From positions 1 through 52,794 of the forward strand of contig JAAYNM010000070.1 in NCBI GenBank assembly GCA_012520815.1: 52,794 nucleotides of DNA, in the 5' to 3' direction. This stretch comes from Clostridiales bacterium (GTDB lineage: Bacteria; Bacillota; Clostridia; Lachnospirales; Lachnospiraceae). Position numbers and translations under genes: made by a program. This document shows, piece by piece, positions 48,505 to 52,794 of the stretch (positions within the stretch are counted from its first letter, which is position 1; every line of letters starts with the position of its first letter). Below the pieces are notes generated by a model, which worked only from the letters and a program-made list of their open reading frames with translations, ran no database searches and was not told where the DNA came from.

Positions 48505-48533
48505 ATAATAGCACATTTTATTTATGATGTCAA
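48505..48533 (-). promoter_or_regulatory. Promoter of rplJ-rplL
   Basis: Minus strand TTGACA (48528-48533), 17-bp spacer, TATTAT (48505-48510), only 7 nt past the rplA stop. It allows separate transcription of the stalk genes through the L10 leader. Confidence 0.9.
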
Positions 48534-48539
48534 TAAAAA

Positions 48540-49235
48540 TTAGTTAGCAAGCTTACCTGGGTTTAACTTTACAGCTGGACCCATTGTAGATGTAATTACC
48601 ACACTCTTTAAGTACTGACCTTTAAGAGAAGATGGCTTTGCTTTATTTATTGCATCCATAAGCGCTTGGAAGTTGTCCGCTAACTGGGCTTCAGTAAATG
48701 AAGCCTTACCAATTGGCACGTGAATAATGTTTGTTTTGTCAAGTCTGTATTCAATCTTACCAGCTTTGATATCAGTTACTGCCTTTGCAACGTCCATTGT
48801 TACTGTTCCAGCTTTTGGATTTGGCATTAATCCCTTAGGTCCGAGTACACGTCCTAAACGACCAACAACACCCATCATGTCTGGTGTAGCAACTACAACA
48901 TCAAAATCAAACCATCCTTCATTCTGGATCTTAGGTACTAATTCTTCACCGCCTACGAATTCAGCTCCAGCTGCTTCTGCCTCTGTAACTTTATCGCCTT
49001 TAGCGAATACTAATACTCTAACTTTTTTACCAGTACCGTGTGGTAATACTACCGCACCACGGATCTGCTGATCTGCGTGACGTCCGTCACAACCTGTTCT
49101 GATATGAGCTTCGATTGTTTCATCAAATTTTGCAGTAGAACCTTTCTTAACAAGTTCCATTGCCTGATCTACATCGTAAAGAGCTGTCTTGTCGATTAAC
49201 TTTGCAGCTTCTACGTATTTTTTTCCTCGTTTCAT
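48540..49235 (-). CDS. rplA: 50S ribosomal protein L1
   Basis: L1, 231 aa, forms the mobile L1 stalk by the E site and is a known translational repressor in other bacteria. [40 protein letters not shown] and [20 protein letters not shown] are diagnostic. AGGAGG precedes the ATG. It follows rplK, with a leader element in between. Confidence 0.98.
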   Translation of the reverse strand: MKRGKKYVEAAKLIDKTALYDVDQAMELVKKGSTAKFDETIEAHIRTGCDGRHADQQIRGAVVLPHGTGKKVRVLVFAKGDKVTEAEAAGAEFVGGEELVPKIQNEGWFDFDVVVATPDMMGVVGRLGRVLGPKGLMPNPKAGTVTMDVAKAVTDIKAGKIEYRLDKTNIIHVPIGKASFTEAQLADNFQALMDAINKAKPSSLKGQYLKSVVITSTMGPAVKLNPGKLAN

Positions 49236-49250
49236 GTAAAAAACCTCCTA

Positions 49251-49310
49251 GTGGTAATATCGGGACCAGAGCCTTGCTCTGCAAGATGTCTTTGCATCTT
49301 CGCCTCCCAC
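49251..49310 (-). promoter_or_regulatory. Leader element before rplA (copy 2)
   Basis: The transcript starts GTGGGAGG and ends CCGATATTACCAC. The GTGG/CCAC ends pair and enclose two hairpins, AAGATG/CATCTT and GCAGAGC/GCTCTG type (49283-49300 and 49267-49281), giving a three-way junction. The same end sequences frame the element before rplK. Confidence 0.7.
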
Positions 49311-49327
49311 GTAATTGTTAACAGTTA

Positions 49328-49753
49328 TTAGTCTACTACTGTGATGCCCATACTTCTAGCTGTACCAGCAAGCATGCTAGTAGCGGCTTCGATAGTTGCT
49401 GCATTTAAGTCTGGCATTTTTGTTTCAGCGATTTTCTGAATTTCTGCCTTTGTAATTGTTGCAACTTTTGTCTTGTTTGGAACACCTGATCCAGATTCGA
49501 TCTTGCAAGCCTTCTTTAATAAGACTGCAGCTGGTGGAGTCTTAGTAATAAAGCTAAAACTTCTATCAGCGTATACTGTAATAACAACTGGAATGATCAT
49601 TCCTGCCTGGCTTTCAGTTCTTGCATTGAATTCTTTTGTAAACTGAACAATGTTAACACCATGCTGTCCAAGTGCTGGACCAACTGGTGGAGCTGGTGTA
49701 GCCTTACCAGCAGCGATCTGTAATTTAATGTATCCTTCTACTTTCTTTGCCAT
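49328..49753 (-). CDS. rplK: 50S ribosomal protein L11
   Basis: L11, 141 aa, in the GTPase-associated centre and the target region of thiopeptides. The N-terminal proline-rich [19 protein letters not shown] and the C-terminal rRNA-binding domain are intact. I start at ATG 49753 ([13 protein letters not shown]), 8 nt after AGGAGG. Confidence 0.98.
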   Translation of the reverse strand: MAKKVEGYIKLQIAAGKATPAPPVGPALGQHGVNIVQFTKEFNARTESQAGMIIPVVITVYADRSFSFITKTPPAAVLLKKACKIESGSGVPNKTKVATITKAEIQKIAETKMPDLNAATIEAATSMLAGTARSMGITVVD

Positions 49754-49771
49754 TTTCGGCACCTCCTAAAT

Positions 49772-49821
49772 GTGGTAATATCGGAAGATTCATAGAGCGC
49801 TTGGCTCTTCTGTCCTCCCAC
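49772..49821 (-). promoter_or_regulatory. Leader element before rplK (copy 1)
   Basis: Framed by GTGGGAGG at the 5' side and CCGATATTACCAC at the 3' side, as before rplA, with one internal AGAGC/GCTCT hairpin (49794-49808). Directly upstream is an ACTGC-GAGA-GCAGT hairpin with a GNRA loop (49824-49837). Confidence 0.7.
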
Positions 49822-49879
49822 TTACTGCTCTCGCAGTATCTTGTTTCATGCCTGACACTTTTGTGTCATGTTCTAATGA

Positions 49880-50401
49880 CTAGAACTCCATTTTCTTAAT
49901 TTCTGTGAAACTAATTTCTACAGGTGTTTCACGACCAAACATATCTACATTGATTGTAACGAACTGCTTGTTTACGTTAACAGCTTTGATAACACCCACT
50001 GTATTTTCCCATACACCGCTTGTTACGGAAACTGTATCGCCAACTTCGAAGTCCACAACAATCTGTGGAATGTTGATTCCCATGTTGTACATCTCTTCTT
50101 CAGAGAGTGGAACTGGTTTCGATCCAGGGCCTACAAATCCTGTAACGCCTCTAGTGTTACGAACCACATACCAAGTATCATCATTCATAATCATATGAAT
50201 TAATACATATCCAGGAAACATCTTCTTGGATACTTGTTTCTTCGCACCATTCTTAACTTCAACCATGTCCTGCATAGGAACTGCAACTTCTAATATTTGA
50301 TCCTGAAGTTTTCTGTTTTCAATCGTCTTCTCGATGTTTGCCTTAACTTTATTCTCATAACCTGAATAAGTATGGACTACATACCAATTTGCATCTGCCA
50401 T
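49880..50401 (-). CDS. nusG: Transcription termination/antitermination factor NusG
   Basis: NusG, 173 aa, binds the polymerase clamp and modulates pausing and termination. The NGN domain (WYVVHTYSGYENKVKANIEK, VRNTRGVTGFVGPGSKP) and the C-terminal KOW domain (VGDTVSVTSGVWENTVGVIK) are clear. I start at ATG 50401 (MADANWYVV), after AAGGGTGAT; the ATG five codons upstream abuts the secE stop. Confidence 0.97.
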   Translation of the reverse strand: MADANWYVVHTYSGYENKVKANIEKTIENRKLQDQILEVAVPMQDMVEVKNGAKKQVSKKMFPGYVLIHMIMNDDTWYVVRNTRGVTGFVGPGSKPVPLSEEEMYNMGINIPQIVVDFEVGDTVSVTSGVWENTVGVIKAVNVNKQFVTINVDMFGRETPVEISFTEIKKMEF

Positions 50402-50416
50402 AATATCACCCTTCAT

Positions 50417-50620
50417 TTAAAAAATAAAACTAAAGCCATATTGGACTAACATATCAATAAATTTGATAAGTATTCCAAGGATAACCGAGATAATAACAAC
50501 AGTTGTCGTCTGACGAGCTACTGATTTCTTGTCTGGCCAGATAATCTTTTTGAATTCTGCCTTGAGACCTTTGAACCAGCTTTTCTTTTCTTTCTTTTCA
50601 ATTGAAGCAGCTTCGCTCAT
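50417..50620 (-). CDS. secE: Protein translocase subunit SecE
   Basis: SecE, 67 aa, the short one-helix form that clamps SecY. A cytoplasmic amphipathic segment (KKSWFKGLKAEFKKIIWPDK) is followed by one membrane helix. GGAGG precedes the ATG. It lies between rpmG and nusG as in most Firmicutes. Confidence 0.96.
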   Translation of the reverse strand: MSEAASIEKKEKKSWFKGLKAEFKKIIWPDKKSVARQTTTVVIISVILGILIKFIDMLVQYGFSFIF

Positions 50621-50637
50621 GAATTACCTCCGTACTA

Positions 50638-50787
50638 TTACTTTGTTTCCTTGTGTAATGTGTGTGACTTACAGAACTTGCAATACTTCTTTGTTTCCAT
50701 TCTGTCCGGATGTGTTGTTTTGTCTTTTGTTGTATTGTAATTACGTTGTTTACATTCGGTACATGCCAATGTGATTTTTACGCGCAC
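50638..50787 (-). CDS. rpmG: 50S ribosomal protein L33
   Basis: L33, 49 aa, starting at a GTG at 50787, 10 nt after GGAGG. It reads [20 protein letters not shown] and ends HTLHKETK. Two Cys pairs (C-T-E-C and C-K-F-C) make it the zinc-binding form. It begins the rpmG-secE-nusG series. Confidence 0.97.
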   Translation of the reverse strand: MRVKITLACTECKQRNYNTTKDKTTHPDRMETKKYCKFCKSHTLHKETK

Positions 50788-50937
50788 AGCTTCCACCTCC
50801 ACTTTAATATTTTAGTTTGCTAGTTTTCTTTTATCTGCGCATATGGTAATCGAGCCATCTATTTTATCACAATTTTAATGCTAAAATTGTATTCAAAAAT
50901 TGGCGCAAAAAAAAAAGACTTCTTCCATCGCTCGTTT

Positions 50938-50966
50938 AATATAACATAGCAAATGTAATTCGTCAA
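50938..50966 (-). promoter_or_regulatory. Promoter of rpmG-secE-nusG
   Basis: Minus strand TTGACG (50961-50966), 17-bp spacer, TATATT (50938-50943). Start near 50931, leaving a leader of about 145 nt with a run of ten T and an AT-rich hairpin. Confidence 0.85.
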
Positions 50967-51093
50967 CTTTTTTGTCCAAATTAATATACTTATCTGTCCC
51001 CTTTAGTACAATCTTTTTTCTATTTTAATGTTATGTTCATTCCTATTTAATACAATGTTTCTCTCTATTTAATGTAATTTGTTTTTTACAAGT

Positions 51094-51198
51094 AGAAAGC
51101 ACCTGATAGGGTACAGGTGCTTTCTGTAGGAGTTTGGGAAGTTTATCTATATAAAAGTCAATAAGCATTTTTATGTGTGTCATTGCTAACACATAGAG
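51094..51198 (-). ncRNA. Candidate small RNA or FliD-gene 3' element
   Basis: If transcribed from the promoter at 51199-51226 this would be about 105 nt with a 7-bp stem TATGTGT/ACACATA (51172-51195) near its 5' end and a 12-bp stem AGAAAGCACCTG/CAGGTGCTTTCT (51094-51125) at its 3' end. The final stem lacks a T-run, so it may instead be a processed 3' end of the FliD-like gene. Confidence 0.35.
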
Positions 51199-51226
51199 AT
51201 TATATCATATGATTATTTTTTTTCAA
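51199..51226 (-). promoter_or_regulatory. Extended -10 promoter downstream of the FliD-like gene
   Basis: Minus strand TTGAAA (51221-51226), 16-bp spacer, TGA-TATAAT (51199-51204). It lies 35 nt past the FliD-like stop, and no protein gene follows directly. Confidence 0.55.
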
Positions 51227-51260
51227 GTAACTTTTTACAAGAATTTTTCCAAGTTTTGTT

Positions 51261-52544
51261 TTAAACATATCCATTAAACATCAATCCGCTGTATACCGAA
51301 GTCATGTATGGACTGTTGAAATTTCTAATCGGATTCTTGTATGAGATAAGTTTTTTATCTACATATTCCATGGGATTAACCGATATGCTAGCTGCTTTAT
51401 TCATAAGTGTCTTTTTAAAAGAACTTAACTTGTCAAGGTTGTCTGTTAGCGTCCCCTCGTTAGCAGCTTGTATAAGTAAAGACTCCTGTACAGATATTCT
51501 TCCATCATCTCCCACCATAAATCCTGCCGAATCCAGCGAATTCTTGTATACATTAGTGATTCCACGAATATCTCTATAGAGCTTTTCGGATTCATAGCTT
51601 TCACCAATTTGCTCCTGTGCCAAATCTACTAGGGCATTATACTTATCTACAAGTTCTGTAACATTATCAATAACTGCGTCAAAGTCAGGCTTCAATCCTA
51701 TAGTTACCTCTTCGCCGCCACTTACACCGTTTAGGTTAACCATATATTGTTTTGCAATTGTAAATGTGTTGGAGGATGAAGTTTTTTCCAACCCATTAAC
51801 TGTAAACTTGGCGTTTTGAGGCTCTTGCTCTATCTTATTTAACCCAAGGTAGGCAACTGCATCCGATGAATTGCTCTTTTCATTAGAAGTGATTTTGAAA
51901 ATACTTCCTTCAAAATTCAATACGCCTGTTGCCTCTGAAGATATTTTTATTGCACTCTTTCCTGTACCATCTGAATCAACCTCTGCCTTAGCACCTATGC
52001 TGGATCTATTAATAAGACGCGTCAACTTATCTTGAATCGTTCTATTTGTATCATCAGTATTTACATTAAATTGGAACTCATATGTGTATTCGCCTATTTT
52101 AAAATCAAATGAATATGTACCATCAGCAAGTAAAATCTCATTCTCTTCTATATAATTACCTTTATTTATTTGTGGTGTAGCAAGTTGCTCAACCCCTACA
52201 CTTATTTCTTCTATTTGATTTTCTTCATTCTTACCAACAAATCTGGCTGAAATAACAGAATTATCACTTGATGTCGCCTTCTTCTTGGCAAATCCAGCGT
52301 CTGTTCCGTCATTTTCCGATAATTCAGATGTAATGTTTGTTATCGCTCTAGCCGCTTCCTTTATATCAATGGCGTACTTTTGTACATCATCATTATCTGC
52401 AATTTTATACAATGATGAATTTTTATTGACTTTTACTATATTATTATATACTTGTCGCAGTTCACTCTTTTTATGGGTATCATATTTGGAAACTTCACGT
52501 CCAACATAGTTTGAAAGATAATAGCTATATGCACTATTGACCAT
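51261..52544 (-). CDS. FliD-like flagellar hook-associated protein
   Basis: A 427-aa protein resembling flagellar filament-cap proteins. It is rich in Asn, Ser and Thr with few hydrophobic runs, has no signal peptide, and has a FliD-type middle (VGVEQLATPQINKG, later LVDKYNALVDLAQEQIG, GDDGRISVQESLL). The C-terminal coiled coil of classic FliD is short and the end reads YMTSVYSGLMFNGYV. I start at ATG 52544, after AAGGAGGTGA. It stands alone, away from other flagellar genes. Confidence 0.6.
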   Translation of the reverse strand: MVNSAYSYYLSNYVGREVSKYDTHKKSELRQVYNNIVKVNKNSSLYKIADNDDVQKYAIDIKEAARAITNITSELSENDGTDAGFAKKKATSSDNSVISARFVGKNEENQIEEISVGVEQLATPQINKGNYIEENEILLADGTYSFDFKIGEYTYEFQFNVNTDDTNRTIQDKLTRLINRSSIGAKAEVDSDGTGKSAIKISSEATGVLNFEGSIFKITSNEKSNSSDAVAYLGLNKIEQEPQNAKFTVNGLEKTSSSNTFTIAKQYMVNLNGVSGGEEVTIGLKPDFDAVIDNVTELVDKYNALVDLAQEQIGESYESEKLYRDIRGITNVYKNSLDSAGFMVGDDGRISVQESLLIQAANEGTLTDNLDKLSSFKKTLMNKAASISVNPMEYVDKKLISYKNPIRNFNSPYMTSVYSGLMFNGYV

Positions 52545-52637
52545 CTGAATCACCTCCTTGTTTCAGATTTGCTTAAGAAAAATGTATATAAACTCTAGGT
52601 TTGATAATACTTTGTAAAAATCCATTTCTACAATTTA

Positions 52638-52666
52638 AGTATATTACATTTAGTTTTCAATGTCAA
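52638..52666 (-). promoter_or_regulatory. Sigma-A promoter of the FliD-like gene
   Basis: Minus strand TTGACA (52661-52666), 17-bp spacer, TATACT (52638-52643). Start near 52631, about 87 nt before the ATG. A vegetative rather than flagellar sigma-factor promoter is notable for a filament-cap type gene. Confidence 0.85.
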
Positions 52667-52680
52667 GAAATCCTTGAGTT

Positions 52681-52706
52681 TCCGCAGTTTTATCCACAAC
52701 TGCGGA
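52681..52706. repeat. Inverted repeat between divergent promoters
   Basis: TCCGCAGTT (52681-52689) and AACTGCGGA (52698-52706) are exact inverted repeats, 15 bp upstream of the FliD-like -35 box. The spacer region includes TTATCCACA. A TATAAT with extended TGG (52778-52783) points away on the plus strand, so this may be a shared operator. Confidence 0.6.
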
Positions 52707-52774
52707 TTTTATCAGTTTTACAATAAACAACTTTCAAAAAATGCCCAAAATATAAGGAATCCAGACTCTTTGTT

Positions 52775-52783
52775 TGGTATAAT
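52775..52783 (+). promoter_or_regulatory. Possible extended -10 promoter leaving the window
   Basis: TGG-TATAAT at 52775-52783 on the plus strand, with no recognisable -35 box. The gene it would drive lies beyond the end of the window. Confidence 0.35.
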
Positions 52784-52794
52784 TAAAGTGACAA

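Larger units (their letters stand above)
50788..51260. other. Regulatory gap between rpmG and the FliD-like gene
   Basis: No protein gene is supported. The gap holds the rpmG promoter (50938-50966), a 9-bp ACAATTTTA/TAAAATTGT hairpin in its leader (50869-50890), an unexplained strong hairpin (51094-51125) and an extended -10 promoter (51199-51226) that could make a small RNA. Confidence 0.7.

Noticed and set aside
52690-52698. A perfect DnaA-box sequence (TTATCCACA)
   Set aside because: One copy is expected by chance in a window of this size, there is no cluster, no AT-rich unwinding element and no dnaA or dnaN nearby, so it is not an origin.
1-52794. tRNA genes, rRNA genes, CRISPR arrays, insertion sequences, prophage genes
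   Set aside because: I looked for T-loop signatures in clover context, regularly spaced direct repeats, transposase motifs and phage genes, and found none that stood up.

Overview
The window is AT-rich DNA from a Gram-positive bacterium of the class Clostridia, most likely a flagellated Lachnospiraceae member. The evidence is the gene order of the ribosomal super-cluster, a long (178 aa) L17, a KOW-domain L14e-like protein between map and infA, a zinc-binding S14, consensus sigma-A promoters (TTGACA, 17 bp, TATAAT) and strong AGGAGG ribosome-binding sites. Genus cannot be fixed by eye.

Layout. (1) 1-21461, all on the minus strand: read from right to left this is the S10, spc and alpha operon series (rpsJ to rplQ, with secY, adk, map, infA and rpoA), then an ECF transporter module (a fused EcfA1-EcfA2 ATPase plus EcfT), truA, and rplM-rpsI with their own promoter. 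(2) 21462-29741: an accessory island with a plus-strand lipoprotein, a methyltransferase, two zinc-ribbon membrane proteins and an asnS-asnA operon. (3) 29742-34245, minus strand: the str operon rpsL-rpsG-fusA-tuf. (4) 34246-39571: a second accessory island with a membrane protein, a zinc-dependent phospholipase C-like protein, a YitT transporter and a degenerate HD-GYP protein on the plus strand, and a formate/nitrite channel on the minus strand. (5) 39572-50787, minus strand: rpmG-secE-nusG-rplKA-rplJL-rpoBC. (6) 50788-52794: a regulatory gap and a FliD-like flagellar gene.

Most genes build the ribosome, RNA polymerase and translocon and feed one growth-linked programme. Control is mainly at the RNA level. 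I can see sigma-A promoters before rplM, rpsJ, tuf, rpsL, rpoB, rplJ, rpmG and the FliD-like gene. I also see a classical L10 leader with attenuator, a terminator between rplL and rpoB, a shared leader element before both rplK and rplA, and structured leaders before rpsJ, rplC, tuf and rplM.

The least explained items are a roughly 370-nt densely structured intergenic RNA between rpmJ and rpsM, a structured leader at 34444-34487, a terminator plus ribosome-site-sequestering palindrome directly before the formate channel gene, a candidate small RNA at 51094-51226, and three neighbouring surface proteins that share a repeated extracellular domain. No tRNA, rRNA, CRISPR array, insertion sequence or prophage was seen.
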